From positions 1 through 32,131 of the forward strand of contig CAJLIR010000013.1 in assembly GCA_905206805.1 (NCBI GenBank): a DNA stretch of 32,131 nt, in the 5' to 3' direction. A model generated the notes under the pieces. The model saw only the letters and a program-made list of their open reading frames with translations, did no database searches and was not told the DNA's origin. The stretch is from an uncultured Caryophanales bacterium. Its GTDB lineage: Bacteria > Bacillota_I > Bacilli_A > RF39 > UBA660. Position 1 is the stretch's first letter. Each line of letters starts with the position of its first letter. A program made the position numbers and the translations under genes. Shown here piece by piece: positions 17,591 through 27,677 of the stretch.

Positions 17591-17623
17591 CTTTTTATTT
17601 TTAATTTAAAACTATTAATGATT

Positions 17624-18754
17624 TTAATTATTATCTTTTATTATTAAATTATATTCTTTTAAAAAGTAATCGTCAGTCATTCCTGCAATATAATCAATTA
17701 CAATTCTTTCATTTGAATTATTTTCCTTATATTCACTAGACATATCATTCAAAAATATTTTATATATTCTTGATTCTTTATTATTTTCTCTTAATTGTTT
17801 TAAACAATATTCAAAAATCGTTTTAAACATTAGCTCATATTCTTTCACTTTTTCCAAAGTATTTGCCTTATTATAAATATTTTTATAATTAAAATCCTTT
17901 AATTTATTTAAAGCCTCATATATAATTGGTGTCATTTTAATATAATTTTTATCAATACTATTATTTATTATATCCATTACAATTGTATTAACAATTTTTT
18001 TATTAGTATCACCAAGAACATCAGTTATAGATTTAGGCACATCCTCTTTTTTTATAATTCCTAATTTACAAGCATCTTCTATATCTCTTCCAATATATGC
18101 GATTACATCTGAAATTCTAACTACACAGCCTTCTAGTGTCATTGGTACTAATTTTTTATCGTAATCATCATATATATAACTATTTTTGTAGTCTTCTAAA
18201 AAATCCTCTGTTGTTTTATGTTTAGGACAATACTTATTTTCAACAAATTCGCCATTATGACAAATTACACCATCTAAAACTTCTACTGAAATATTTAATC
18301 CTTCACCATGATTTTCTAAATTCATTAAAATTCTTGCACTTTGAATATTATGCTTAAAACATCCCTCACCATACCTTTTACTTAATTGATTTAAAATTTT
18401 CTCTCCAGTATGGCCAAAAGGAACATGCCCTAAATCGTGACTCAAAGAAATAGCTTCAATTAAATCTTCATTTAAGTTTAAGGCTCTTCCTATAGTTCTA
18501 GCAATTTTACTTACAAGTTGAACATGAATAAATCTTCTACTAATATTATCATTTTCTATATTACTAAACACTTGAGTTTTGTTAGCGTATCTTGTATATG
18601 AATCAGTATGTAATATACGATCTGTATCTCTAAAAAAAGAGGGTCTAATATCATCAACCTCATCTTTTAAACGGGTAGCACATTCACTTTTATATGCAAA
18701 GGCCTGTAAATGTTGCTCAGCCTTTAACATATTATTTTTTATTTTTTCATTCAT
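17624..18754 (-). CDS. dGTP triphosphohydrolase-like HD-domain protein
   Basis: 376 residues. The HD-domain metal site is H77 (RFIHVQL), H106-D107 (LSHDLGHVPFGHTG) and a later Asp in RISDVIAYIGRDIED near residue 210. The start RDTDRILHTDSYTRYANKTQ and the LGHVPFGH block are typical of the dGTPase family, which splits dNTPs into deoxynucleoside and triphosphate. Many Bacillota members are of the shorter dGTPase-like type, and exact substrate specificity cannot be read from sequence. The ATG overlaps the alaS stop by one base (TAATG). Confidence 0.88.
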   Translation of the reverse strand: MNEKIKNNMLKAEQHLQAFAYKSECATRLKDEVDDIRPSFFRDTDRILHTDSYTRYANKTQVFSNIENDNISRRFIHVQLVSKIARTIGRALNLNEDLIEAISLSHDLGHVPFGHTGEKILNQLSKRYGEGCFKHNIQSARILMNLENHGEGLNISVEVLDGVICHNGEFVENKYCPKHKTTEDFLEDYKNSYIYDDYDKKLVPMTLEGCVVRISDVIAYIGRDIEDACKLGIIKKEDVPKSITDVLGDTNKKIVNTIVMDIINNSIDKNYIKMTPIIYEALNKLKDFNYKNIYNKANTLEKVKEYELMFKTIFEYCLKQLRENNKESRIYKIFLNDMSSEYKENNSNERIVIDYIAGMTDDYFLKEYNLIIKDNN

Positions 18755-21447
18755 TATAAATTACTAATGTTATTTTCTACTTTAATTAAAATTTCATCAA
18801 CAATATCTAGTTTACTACCTCCACCAGTTGCGAAAGTTTTGCTTCCTCCACCATTACCATTTGATTCAATTGATACTTCTTTTATTATCTTTCCACAATC
18901 AATTTTAGAAGAAAGTTCTTTTGATGATTTTGCTAAATAATTAACACTTGAATCATTAATATTTGCGACAAATACAAAGCCATTAATTTTATTTTCTAGT
19001 GCATCAAGCATATTTTTTAGTGTAGGAACATCACAATTTTCAGTTTTAATAATTATTGTATTTATATTATTAATTGTTTTTTGATATTTTAAGAAATCAT
19101 CTAAATGTTCTAACATTTTTTTAGCCTTTTGATTTTTATATTCCTTTTCAAGTTCAGATACAGCTTTTTTTACAGTATTTAATTCATTTAAGTTAAATAA
19201 AATGTCTTTATAATTTTTAGGTTTATCATTATTAATTTGGACATTAAAATCAAGTACAATATCTTCTAAAGAAGCATTTTCAACGATATTTGCTGCCTTA
19301 TTTAATAATTTCATCATATCTTCATTATATGGTTTAATTTGCTCAAATAACTCTGGTATTATGTTACTATCTGTAGTAGCCTCAATTCTATAAACATTTT
19401 GTCCTTTTGATTCTACCGATATAATCGCAAAAGAACCTATATCGCTACTTTTTACTACATGAGTTCCACCACATAATTCAACTGAATCTACAATGTTAAC
19501 AACTCTTACAATTTTTCCATATTTTTCACTAAATAGAGCCATTGCGCCCATTTTTTTAGCTTCTTCTATATCCATATCTTTTATAACAGTTAAAACATCT
19601 GTTTTAATTTTTTCATTGACTAAATTTTCAACTTCAATAATTTGATCATCATTTATTGTACCATCATATTTAAAATCAAATCTAAGTCTTTTATCATCGA
19701 CTTTTGAACCTGCTTGATGAACATTATTACTTAATACTTCTTGTAATGCTTTTTGTAATAAGTGAGTTGCAGAGTGATTTTTTGATACATTTTGTCTAAA
19801 TGTTTTATCAACACTAGCTAAAACTTTATCGCCTACATTAATTGTTCCTGAAAATTTTACCTGATGGAATAATTGTTTATTAGGGCCTTTAAAACCACCT
19901 ATAACTTCTAAATGTAAATCATTATCAATTATTATTCCTTTATCCGAAACTTGTCCACCTGATTCAACATAAAGTGGTGTTTCTTTTAATACAACAAAAC
20001 CTGTATCAGTTATACTATCAACAAATTTTTCTCCATCATATAAACTTAAAATTGTTGTTTCAACTTCTAATTTATCATAACCAACAAATACATTTTCATT
20101 TGAAAAATTTAATAATTCTTCATTTTGAACATTCATACTACTATAATTTTCTCTTGAATTACGAGCTAATTCTTTTTGTTCTTGCATATATGCATCAAAT
20201 TCTTCCTTAGAAACTGTGAAACCTTTTTCATGAGCATATTCCTCTGTTAATTCAAATGGAAAACCAAATGTATCATATAATTTGAATGCATCCTCACCAC
20301 TAATTTTTTTTGTATCACTTAAAAATAATTCTTGTAATCTCTTTTCACCATTAACAAGTGTACGATTAAATAATTCTTCTTCAGTATTAATTTTTTGAAT
20401 TACCATATTTACATTCTCATTAATATATGGATATGCTTCCTGCATAACTTCTGCGATTACTGGAACTAAGTCACTCGCAAACATTCTTTCAATTCCAAGT
20501 TTTTTTCCATATCTAATAGCTCTACGAAGTAATCTTCTTAAAATATAGTCTCTTCCAGTATTACCGAAGTTTGCACCATCTGATAAAGCAAATGTAATTG
20601 TTCTAATATGGTCAGCTATTATTTTAAATTCTGCTTGTCCTTCATATTTTTTACCACATATTGAAGATACTTTATCTATAATTGGCATAAAAAGATCTGT
20701 ATCAAAATTACTTGGAACTTCTTGCAATATTGATGCCATTCTCTCTAATCCCATACCAGTATCAATATTTTTATGAGGTAATTCAGGATAATTTCTACGA
20801 TCTAAACCAGGTGTTGCATTAAATTGACTAAATACATTATTCCAAATTTCAACATATCTATCATTTTCGATTTCTTTTCTTAGTAAATCTAATCCAATAT
20901 GGTTTGGATCATATTCTTCTCCTCTATCAAAAAATATTTCACTATCAGGTCCACTTGGTCCAGGACCGATTTCCCAGAAATTACTTTCAAGTAAAATAAT
21001 ATGTTCTTTTTCTACTCCTAGGCCTCTCCAAGTATTATAGGCAGTTCTATCTTCAGAATATATTGTCATATATAATTTATCAAGTGAAATATCAAGCCAT
21101 TTATCACTTGTTAAAAATTCAAATGCCCAAGTAATAGCCTCTTTTTTAAAATAATCACCAATTGAAAAGTTTCCTAACATTTCAAAAAAAGTTTGATGAC
21201 GCGCAGTAAGACCTACATTTTCAATATCATTTGTTCTAATACATTTTTGAATACTTGCTAAACGTTTGTTTTCTGGTACGACTGAACCATCAAAATATTT
21301 TTTTAAAGGTGTAACACCTGCATTAATCCATAAAACTGTTGGATCATCATTTGGAATTAATGAAGCACTTTCAATAATTGTGTGTCCTTTTGATTTCCAA
21401 AATTCACACCACATTTTTCTAATTTCATTTCCTGTTAACTTTTTCAT
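18754..21447 (-). CDS. alaS: alanyl-tRNA synthetase
   Basis: 897 residues. It contains the class II catalytic core (about 1-240, motif 2-like TARHQTFFEMLGNF and motif 3 MGLERMA at 232-238), a tRNA-recognition domain, and an editing domain with zinc ligands HSATH (558-562) and CGGTH (659-663). The C-terminal oligomerisation C-Ala domain ends with a Gly-rich GGGSKTFATGGGS. It charges tRNA-Ala and clears Ser- and Gly-tRNA-Ala. It is coupled at both ends by TAATG overlaps, upstream with the kinase-like gene and downstream with the HD gene. Confidence 0.97.
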   Translation of the reverse strand: MKKLTGNEIRKMWCEFWKSKGHTIIESASLIPNDDPTVLWINAGVTPLKKYFDGSVVPENKRLASIQKCIRTNDIENVGLTARHQTFFEMLGNFSIGDYFKKEAITWAFEFLTSDKWLDISLDKLYMTIYSEDRTAYNTWRGLGVEKEHIILLESNFWEIGPGPSGPDSEIFFDRGEEYDPNHIGLDLLRKEIENDRYVEIWNNVFSQFNATPGLDRRNYPELPHKNIDTGMGLERMASILQEVPSNFDTDLFMPIIDKVSSICGKKYEGQAEFKIIADHIRTITFALSDGANFGNTGRDYILRRLLRRAIRYGKKLGIERMFASDLVPVIAEVMQEAYPYINENVNMVIQKINTEEELFNRTLVNGEKRLQELFLSDTKKISGEDAFKLYDTFGFPFELTEEYAHEKGFTVSKEEFDAYMQEQKELARNSRENYSSMNVQNEELLNFSNENVFVGYDKLEVETTILSLYDGEKFVDSITDTGFVVLKETPLYVESGGQVSDKGIIIDNDLHLEVIGGFKGPNKQLFHQVKFSGTINVGDKVLASVDKTFRQNVSKNHSATHLLQKALQEVLSNNVHQAGSKVDDKRLRFDFKYDGTINDDQIIEVENLVNEKIKTDVLTVIKDMDIEEAKKMGAMALFSEKYGKIVRVVNIVDSVELCGGTHVVKSSDIGSFAIISVESKGQNVYRIEATTDSNIIPELFEQIKPYNEDMMKLLNKAANIVENASLEDIVLDFNVQINNDKPKNYKDILFNLNELNTVKKAVSELEKEYKNQKAKKMLEHLDDFLKYQKTINNINTIIIKTENCDVPTLKNMLDALENKINGFVFVANINDSSVNYLAKSSKELSSKIDCGKIIKEVSIESNGNGGGSKTFATGGGSKLDIVDEILIKVENNISNL

Positions 21448-22001
21448 TAATTCATCTCCTTTAACATCTTAATTATTTTTTCATTCAAATTTTCTAAAGT
21501 ACCATCATTAATAATAGAATAATCGTAATTAGTATAATTATCTAAAGCACTTTCTGTTAATGATTTTTGTTGTTCTTTTGTTAATCCATTATCAAAATTT
21601 GGCCTTTTTATATTAATTATTTTTACATTTTCAAGTTTTTCTCTTGGAATTTCCAATTCTTCTATAAGTCTTGCATCACTTATTACAATTACGTCAAAGA
21701 AATAGGACATTACTATAATATCTTCTATCATACGATTTACAAATAAATACTTATCAATTTTTCCTCTTATTAGATCAGTACCTAATTCTATTAATAATTG
21801 TCTAGGTTTATCTTGATCATTACCAGACCAATTTGTTATTTTTTTAGCATATTCTTTTAAATAAGTAGAATACTGCAATATTGCTACACTTTTACCATTA
21901 TTTTCATAATATTTTTTTATAAAATCAGCACTTGTATCTTTACCAGATCTAGCTTTACCTGCAAATATATAAATTTTAGGATTTTTATTTATAAATTCCA
22001 T
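21447..22001 (-). CDS. P-loop deoxynucleoside-monophosphate kinase-like protein
   Basis: 184 residues. The P-loop is GKARSGKDT (15-23), in the context YIFAGKARSGKDTSADFI, as in dNMP kinases and related phage nucleotide kinases. LGTDLIRGKID and VISDARLIEE follow, resembling the substrate-binding and Walker B regions. Phosphorylation of a deoxynucleotide is likely by family, but the substrate is not established. The start at 22001 is chosen for the AGGTGA before it; the longer frame to 22043 would overlap the preceding gene. It shares a TAATG overlap with alaS. Confidence 0.65.
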   Translation of the reverse strand: MEFINKNPKIYIFAGKARSGKDTSADFIKKYYENNGKSVAILQYSTYLKEYAKKITNWSGNDQDKPRQLLIELGTDLIRGKIDKYLFVNRMIEDIIVMSYFFDVIVISDARLIEELEIPREKLENVKIINIKRPNFDNGLTKEQQKSLTESALDNYTNYDYSIINDGTLENLNEKIIKMLKEMN

Positions 22002-22011
22002 AACTTCACCT

Positions 22012-23154
22012 CTAATTAAACGATAAAATATCGTATTTGTCATCTAAAAATAGAATTATCGATTTTAATACTGCGATTGTTGGTGTTGCAAGCAACATTC
22101 CAATCATACCCCAGAAATGTCCGAACACTAATAGTCCAATTATAATTGTTACTGGATGTAATTTCATAGTTTTACTCATTACAATTGGATTTAAAATATT
22201 ACTTTCTAAAAATTGCGCGATTACAATTGAAATTAAAGAAATAATTCCAACTATAGGTCCTTGTGAAAATCCAACTAAAACAGCTGGCGCACCACCTAAA
22301 TATGGACCAATATAAGGTATAATATTAGTTACACCACAGAATAAACCGAATAATACTGGCGCTTTTAACCCAGCAATTGCAAAACCAATTGTTGATAGTA
22401 AAAATACAAAAGAAGCACATATTAATGTTCCTTGTACATATTTTCTTAAAGATGTATTAACCTCATTAGCAAGTCCTCTAAAATCATCACGATTTTTTTC
22501 TGGAATTAAACTACTAATCGCATCATTAATATTATCAAAACTCATAAGTAAGTAAAAACCTATTATGAAGCCAATTACAAGTGATCCTAATCCTGAAAAA
22601 ACTGAAGAAACAAATGTAACTGTGATATGTGGTAATGAACTTGTTAAATTACTACCAATTTCTTCTAATTTAACAAATAATTCTGATTTTAATGAACTAA
22701 TATCAATACCATCAATATTACCAATCTTACTAAACACATCATTAATCCAATTTTGAATTTGACTGGAAATAGAAGGAATACTTTTTACTATTTCATTTAT
22801 CTGTTCTGATAATAAAGGTATAAGTGAACTAATTATTAAAACAATTAACAAAATTAACGCAATATAAACTAAAGACGTTGCAAGTGTTCTATTAACTTTA
22901 TGATTTTTTAAAAATTTAACAAGTGGTTCTAAAAGCCACGCGACAACTATTCCTATAAAAAGTGGTGATACTATTTTTAATAAGTTAAGAAAAAAAGTTC
23001 CTACCTTCCACTCCTTAAAAATTAAGGTAGCTGCATAAATCCCTGCAATAATTATAAATGTATAAGCAATGCTTAAAATTTTCTTAGTCATACTTATAAC
23101 ATCATTTAATTTTTTTATATCTACTTCTTTTTCATTATTTTTTTTGTTAAACAT
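22012..23154 (-). CDS. AI-2E family (PerM/YrrI-like) permease
   Basis: 380 residues with about seven or eight membrane segments (around 27-47, 56-76, 85-110, 175-205, 225-260, 265-285, 295-360). The long soluble insertion between the third and fourth segments is typical of the family, as are blocks FGLFCGVTNIIPYIGPYLGG and PVTIIIGLLVFGHFWGMIGM. The family includes AI-2 exporters and sodium-proton antiporters, so the substrate is open. In Bacillus the homologous yrrI lies next to alaS, and that neighbourhood is kept here. Confidence 0.88.
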   Translation of the reverse strand: MFNKKNNEKEVDIKKLNDVISMTKKILSIAYTFIIIAGIYAATLIFKEWKVGTFFLNLLKIVSPLFIGIVVAWLLEPLVKFLKNHKVNRTLATSLVYIALILLIVLIISSLIPLLSEQINEIVKSIPSISSQIQNWINDVFSKIGNIDGIDISSLKSELFVKLEEIGSNLTSSLPHITVTFVSSVFSGLGSLVIGFIIGFYLLMSFDNINDAISSLIPEKNRDDFRGLANEVNTSLRKYVQGTLICASFVFLLSTIGFAIAGLKAPVLFGLFCGVTNIIPYIGPYLGGAPAVLVGFSQGPIVGIISLISIVIAQFLESNILNPIVMSKTMKLHPVTIIIGLLVFGHFWGMIGMLLATPTIAVLKSIILFLDDKYDILSFN

Positions 23155-23228
23155 ATAAACACCCCTATCATTGTATCATATTTTTACTATTATGTTGTTT
23201 ATTTTTGAGTAAAATAAATATAAATTAG

Positions 23229-23262
23229 AAAAAAAGTATGTCTAATTATGACAAACTTTTTT
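23229..23262 (-). terminator. terminator after frr
   Basis: AAAAAGTxTGTC / GACAxACTTTTT with a seven-base loop and a T run on the minus strand, starting within the frr stop codon. The remaining gap to 23155 shows no further feature. Confidence 0.7.
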
Positions 23263-23803
23263 ATATGCTCATTAATTCATTTTCTTTTACTTTTAATTTT
23301 TCATCAACTATTTTATTATATTTATTAATTAACTCTTGAACTTCATCCATACCACTTTTTTTATCATCTTCTGTTAACTCAAGTTTTTTAATTTCGTTGT
23401 TAGCGTCTTGTCTAATATTACGAAGTGCGATTCTTGCTTCTTCTGCAACATTTTTAGCTTGTTTTACATATTCCTTTCTTGTATCTTCTGTTAATGCTGG
23501 AATATTTAAAATTATAACTTCTCCATTATTATTTGGTGTAAGTCCAATGTTCGCTTCAAAAATAGATTTTTCAATTGAACCTAAACAAGATTTATCAAAT
23601 GGTTTAATCATAAGTTGACGTGCTTCTGGTATAGATATATTTGCTAATTGTTTAAGTGGTGTATCTACCCCATAATATGATACACAAATACCATCTAAAA
23701 TTGCTGGATTTGCTCTTCCTGCTCTAATATTTGTTAATCTTTTTTCCATATTTTCAATTGATGAAGTCATTTTAATTTCAACATCTGTTAGTATATTTTC
23801 CAT
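23261..23803 (-). CDS. frr: ribosome recycling factor
   Basis: 180 residues, close to the usual 185. The RRF signature blocks are present: NIRAGRANPAILDGI, VDTPLKQLANISIPEARQL, NNNGEVIILNIPALTEDTR and RNIRQDANNEIKKLE. RRF with EF-G splits the 70S ribosome after termination. In Bacillus frr sits with pyrH and tsf, but here it stands alone between an unrecognised gene and the permease. It has its own terminator. Confidence 0.96.
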   Translation of the reverse strand: MENILTDVEIKMTSSIENMEKRLTNIRAGRANPAILDGICVSYYGVDTPLKQLANISIPEARQLMIKPFDKSCLGSIEKSIFEANIGLTPNNNGEVIILNIPALTEDTRKEYVKQAKNVAEEARIALRNIRQDANNEIKKLELTEDDKKSGMDEVQELINKYNKIVDEKLKVKENELMSI

Positions 23804-23855
23804 AAGTCCATCCTTTCAAAATTTATTATACATTTAACTTAGTAAATATGTCAAT

Positions 23856-25589
23856 TTATTTTCTTTCACTATCCAAAATTTCCTGTAATTTGCAAATACC
23901 AAAGTAATTATCAGAATTACTTTTTTCGTAATTCAAAAAATCTTTAGTACACTCAAAACTTTTATTATTAACTCTATTTTGAGAAATTTTCTTTATGCAA
24001 GGGTTAATATAATCATTATATATTTCATCTATTTTTTCTGTTTCAATATTTCCACTAAAAGAAATATTTTGTTTAAGCAAATTTGGAAGTATTTCTTTTA
24101 GTATTATTTCTTTTTCTTTAATAACATTACTATCAACACTATCAATTAATAATAGTGAATAGTAATCACTTAAAATACTATATAAATTTAAGTCACGATA
24201 TTTAATCAGCATCTCATAAGTTTTATATTTTTCCTCTAAAGTTTTATCTTGCTTATTTTCCTTTAATTTAGAACTAATATCTACTTTTTCTAAAAGTAAG
24301 GATGCTATATTTTTATAATTACCGTCACTATCATATTCTAACAATAATATAGGATATTTTTCTATAAATTGCTTTATTTCTTCTTTAGAATATATATTTC
24401 TAAATAGTTCATTATCTGTAAAATATTCTTTATTATCTTTTTCTTTATCAAATATATTTAAAAAATAATTATCGATAATAATGTATTTATCATCATTAAA
24501 AAATTTAGTAAATTCTAGTAAAGAAATAAAATCTATCATACTTTTATAATTTAAAACTGTATTATTTGTAGTATTTCTTTCTAAAATCAAATCATTTTTT
24601 AATTTTAATAGAGATAAATACTCATCAAATTCTACTAAAGTATTTTTTGTATTGTTAATTTCACAATATAAATTTTTTATTAAATCAATATTATTATTGA
24701 AGTTATAATCTATTTCATTATAATTTAAAAATAATATGTTGTCACAACTAGGCTTAGTTTCAAAAACAATTTCAAGTTCTAAATTTAACTTTTTTTCACT
24801 AACTATATTTTTAAAAAATGAATTAATTAGATAAATAAATATCTTTTTATCAAAATAATCACTAGGATATTTACTAGATAAAATATTAAATATTTTTTTA
24901 ATTTCTATTAAATCAATGTCACAATTATTATATGTTTTAAAAGATAAAAAATTATTTAATTCAAAATATGATAAATTATTTTTATCTAAAGTATTTATAA
25001 AAAATTTAGTTGCACCATCAAAATATTTTTGATAATCAAATACCTTAGTAACATTTTCTAAATACCCATTACAAATTTCATTTATAGTTGAATTTTCAAA
25101 TAATGTTTTATATATTTGACAATATAAATTACCTCTTAATAATACTAAATCATTATCTTGTTGATAATTTCTTTTTTTACCAATACACTTTAAATATATA
25201 TTTAAAATATCTGAAATTTTATTATCAATTCCATAATTAATAGTCTTTTCTATAATATTACCAAAACTTGTAGATGCGATTATTTTGTTGTTAATGTTTG
25301 GGTTCGATAAACAAAATATTTCATCATAAATGTTCTCCATATTTTCTAAAAAATATTTATAATTAATACTATGTTTCAATTTCCATTTTTGCGTTAATTC
25401 AATAACCTCAAAACAATATAACATATAAGTAATAATATCTTGATTACTTAAATCTTCAAATATATCAATATCAACAAAATATGAATCAATATTATCTAAA
25501 TCAACTAATTCTTTTTGTTTCAATTTTTTTATTAAAGAACCAAAATTATCAAAATAGGTTTCTTTATACATTTTCTTATCTTCATCCAT
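23856..25589 (-). CDS. unrecognised 577-residue protein
   Basis: I do not recognise this protein. It is rich in Asn, Lys, Ile, Leu and Asp, has no signal peptide, membrane segment, P-loop, zinc motif or obvious catalytic pattern, and appears mainly alpha-helical with many aromatic residues. That would fit a soluble helical-repeat or scaffold-like protein, but this is a guess. The ATG follows AAGGAAGTG. It sits between tpiA and frr with a 130-base gap upstream, so it probably has its own promoter. Its codon use and composition match the neighbours, so no recent transfer is suggested. Confidence 0.75.
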   Translation of the reverse strand: MDEDKKMYKETYFDNFGSLIKKLKQKELVDLDNIDSYFVDIDIFEDLSNQDIITYMLYCFEVIELTQKWKLKHSINYKYFLENMENIYDEIFCLSNPNINNKIIASTSFGNIIEKTINYGIDNKISDILNIYLKCIGKKRNYQQDNDLVLLRGNLYCQIYKTLFENSTINEICNGYLENVTKVFDYQKYFDGATKFFINTLDKNNLSYFELNNFLSFKTYNNCDIDLIEIKKIFNILSSKYPSDYFDKKIFIYLINSFFKNIVSEKKLNLELEIVFETKPSCDNILFLNYNEIDYNFNNNIDLIKNLYCEINNTKNTLVEFDEYLSLLKLKNDLILERNTTNNTVLNYKSMIDFISLLEFTKFFNDDKYIIIDNYFLNIFDKEKDNKEYFTDNELFRNIYSKEEIKQFIEKYPILLLEYDSDGNYKNIASLLLEKVDISSKLKENKQDKTLEEKYKTYEMLIKYRDLNLYSILSDYYSLLLIDSVDSNVIKEKEIILKEILPNLLKQNISFSGNIETEKIDEIYNDYINPCIKKISQNRVNNKSFECTKDFLNYEKSNSDNYFGICKLQEILDSERK

Positions 25590-25714
25590 CTAAAACACTT
25601 CCTTATCTAATTATAATTAAGATATTTAATTTTATTTGAATGTACACAAATATAACTATCTAAATTATACATCAAATTATTTAATATTGAAATATCTTTG
25701 AATTAGAATATTAA

Positions 25715-25738
25715 GAAAAAAACTATTGATGATCAATA
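25715..25738 (-). terminator. weak terminator at the tpiA 3' end
   Basis: Stem TATTG/CAATA with a five-base loop, formed by the last tpiA codons and stop, then seven T on the minus strand. Confidence 0.45.
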
Positions 25739-26448
25739 ATATCAATAATTTTTGTCAATTTATAAGCATCACACGATGATGCACCTATTAAAAATCCATC
25801 AACATTTTTTAATGTCTTTAAAGAATTTATATTTTTTTCATTAATGCTACCACCATATAAAATAAATGGAATACCGTCTAAAGTTGTTTTACAGATATTT
25901 TTAATAAATTCTGCACAATCAGATATATCTTTATTACTTGGCATAGCATTAGTTCCAACTGCCCATACAGGTTCATAAGCAATCAAAATATTTTTTAGTT
26001 GCCTACTATTAATTCCCCTTAGTCCTCTTACGATTTGTTGCTTTAGAACTTTATCTGTTTTTAACATTTCTCGTTGTTCTAAGGTTTCACCAATGCAAAA
26101 AACAACTTTTATCTTATTTTCAAGACATTTTTTAATTTTTTTATTAATTAATTCATCATCTTCGCCCATTTGTCTTCGGTCACTATGACCTATAATCGCA
26201 TACTTTACTCCAATACTTCTAGCCTGTTTAGGTGATACCTCACCCGTATATGGTCCACTATTTTCTATATAAACATTTTGAATTCCAACATCATAATTAT
26301 GATTTAAAAAGTATGGAATAAATATACTAGTTGGACAAATAATTACATTCGATAAAAATAAAGAATTATTTAAAACATTTAAGTATTCACTAGTTTCACT
26401 AGCAGTCATATTCATCTTTAAATTTGCGATTACATACTTACTTATCAT
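25723..26448 (-). CDS. tpiA: triosephosphate isomerase
   Basis: 241 residues. The active-site residues are N9 and K11 (IANLKMN, with Leu where Trp is usual), H88 (IIGHSDRR) and the catalytic base E159 (AYEPVWAVGT), with the loop-6 lid WAVGT and phosphate-binding YGGSIN and LIGASS. It interconverts dihydroxyacetone phosphate and glyceraldehyde 3-phosphate in glycolysis. The start lies inside the end of the glycosyltransferase gene (11-base overlap), which suggests they are co-transcribed. With pgk about 2.3 kb upstream it forms a loose glycolytic cluster. Confidence 0.96.
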   Translation of the reverse strand: MISKYVIANLKMNMTASETSEYLNVLNNSLFLSNVIICPTSIFIPYFLNHNYDVGIQNVYIENSGPYTGEVSPKQARSIGVKYAIIGHSDRRQMGEDDELINKKIKKCLENKIKVVFCIGETLEQREMLKTDKVLKQQIVRGLRGINSRQLKNILIAYEPVWAVGTNAMPSNKDISDCAEFIKNICKTTLDGIPFILYGGSINEKNINSLKTLKNVDGFLIGASSCDAYKLTKIIDIIDHQ

Positions 26449-27673
26449 GCAAACCTCTTTTAATTACATTTTTTATTCTATTAAAAAATCCTTTATTATT
26501 ATCTCTACCACTAAGAGCTAATTTGTAAACATCTAAAACCCTTTCAGCAAAATATTTTGATGAGTACCTTTCAGAACTTACTTTAGCCTGCTTACTAAGT
26601 TGCTTAACTTTATCTGGATCCTTCATAAGGTTTTCCACTATTTTTTTATATTGACGCCTATTTTTAAATAAATAACCGTTCAAATCATCTACAACAATAG
26701 ACGCAAAACTTGGATCATTTGCAGCAATTACTGGTAATGATGATGCGTGAGCTTCAATTACAGTTAAACCTTGTGTTTCAGTTCTTGAAGCTGTTGCAAA
26801 AATTGTAGATATTTGATAATAAAGAGGCACGTCAACCCAAGCAACTTTTCCAGCAAAAATAACTGAATCTTTTATTTTTAATTTTGCTGCCAATTTTTTA
26901 TATGAATCAATATCTGGACCATCACCAACAAGTAATAATTTAGCATTTTTGTTAGATTTTACAAAATCAGCTTGTGACTCAATTAATAAATCAACAGATT
27001 TTTCTTCACCCATTCTACCAACAAACAAGATTACAAAATCATCTTTTTTAATATTATATTTTTTTCTAACTTCATCTAATTGTTTCTCAGCATATTTTAA
27101 TCTATCAAACCTTTCAACTTCTATTCCTGTTGGAATAATATGAACATTACGATCAAACTTATATTTTTCCTTAAAAAGTTTATATGTCTTTTCTGTTGGT
27201 ACAATCAATTCTGTTGCAGTTTTATCACAATAAAACTTAGTCAAATATTCAACTATTTTTTTACTTGTACCATTAAAATATCCTTTAGTTATATAGTGAA
27301 CATAATCTTCATACATAGTGTGATAAGTATGAACTAATGGAATATCAAATTGTTTGGCAATAATTCTAGCAAATGTTCCAACACCGAACTCAGTTTGGGA
27401 ATGAATTATATCCAAATTCCACTTTTTAATTTTGTCTATTGCGCGAAGAGGATATATTCCCGTTAATCTATAATCATATATTCCAGTAGGAATTCCAGGA
27501 ATTCTAATTATTTTATTTTCGTTTTCATATTTATAGGACAATTTTTCAGCATTAACAGTTACAATAAATACTTCGTGACCTTTTTTTTCTAAAGCATTCT
27601 GTAACATAACAATACTGGTAGAAACACCATTAATATATGGTGGATAACTATCCGTAAAAATTCCTATTCTCAT
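26438..27673 (-). CDS. GT4-family glycosyltransferase, probably a diacylglycerol glucosyltransferase
   Basis: 411 residues with the GT-B fold. The N-terminal donor-side opening is MRIGIFTDSYPPYINGVSTS, and the C-terminal half has LFVGRMGEEKSVDLL, LLLVGDGP and the E299-x7-E307 motif (TETQGLTVIEA). The opening and length match 1,2-diacylglycerol 3-glucosyltransferases of Bacillota and Mollicutes, which make membrane glycolipids, but other lipid or polysaccharide acceptors are possible. A flippase-like membrane protein lies four bases upstream, which supports a lipid role. It overlaps tpiA by 11 bases. Confidence 0.85.
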   Translation of the reverse strand: MRIGIFTDSYPPYINGVSTSIVMLQNALEKKGHEVFIVTVNAEKLSYKYENENKIIRIPGIPTGIYDYRLTGIYPLRAIDKIKKWNLDIIHSQTEFGVGTFARIIAKQFDIPLVHTYHTMYEDYVHYITKGYFNGTSKKIVEYLTKFYCDKTATELIVPTEKTYKLFKEKYKFDRNVHIIPTGIEVERFDRLKYAEKQLDEVRKKYNIKKDDFVILFVGRMGEEKSVDLLIESQADFVKSNKNAKLLLVGDGPDIDSYKKLAAKLKIKDSVIFAGKVAWVDVPLYYQISTIFATASRTETQGLTVIEAHASSLPVIAANDPSFASIVVDDLNGYLFKNRRQYKKIVENLMKDPDKVKQLSKQAKVSSERYSSKYFAERVLDVYKLALSGRDNNKGFFNRIKNVIKRGLHDK

Positions 27674-27677
27674 ACTA

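Noticed and set aside
19974..20210. Plus-strand open frame inside alaS
   Set aside because: It has no ribosome-binding site or recognisable product and is antisense to a conserved coding region; the same applies to the other opposite-strand frames inside known genes.
18754..22001. T-box riboswitch ahead of alaS or argS
   Set aside because: Both genes overlap their upstream genes by one base and there is no leader long enough to hold a T-box.
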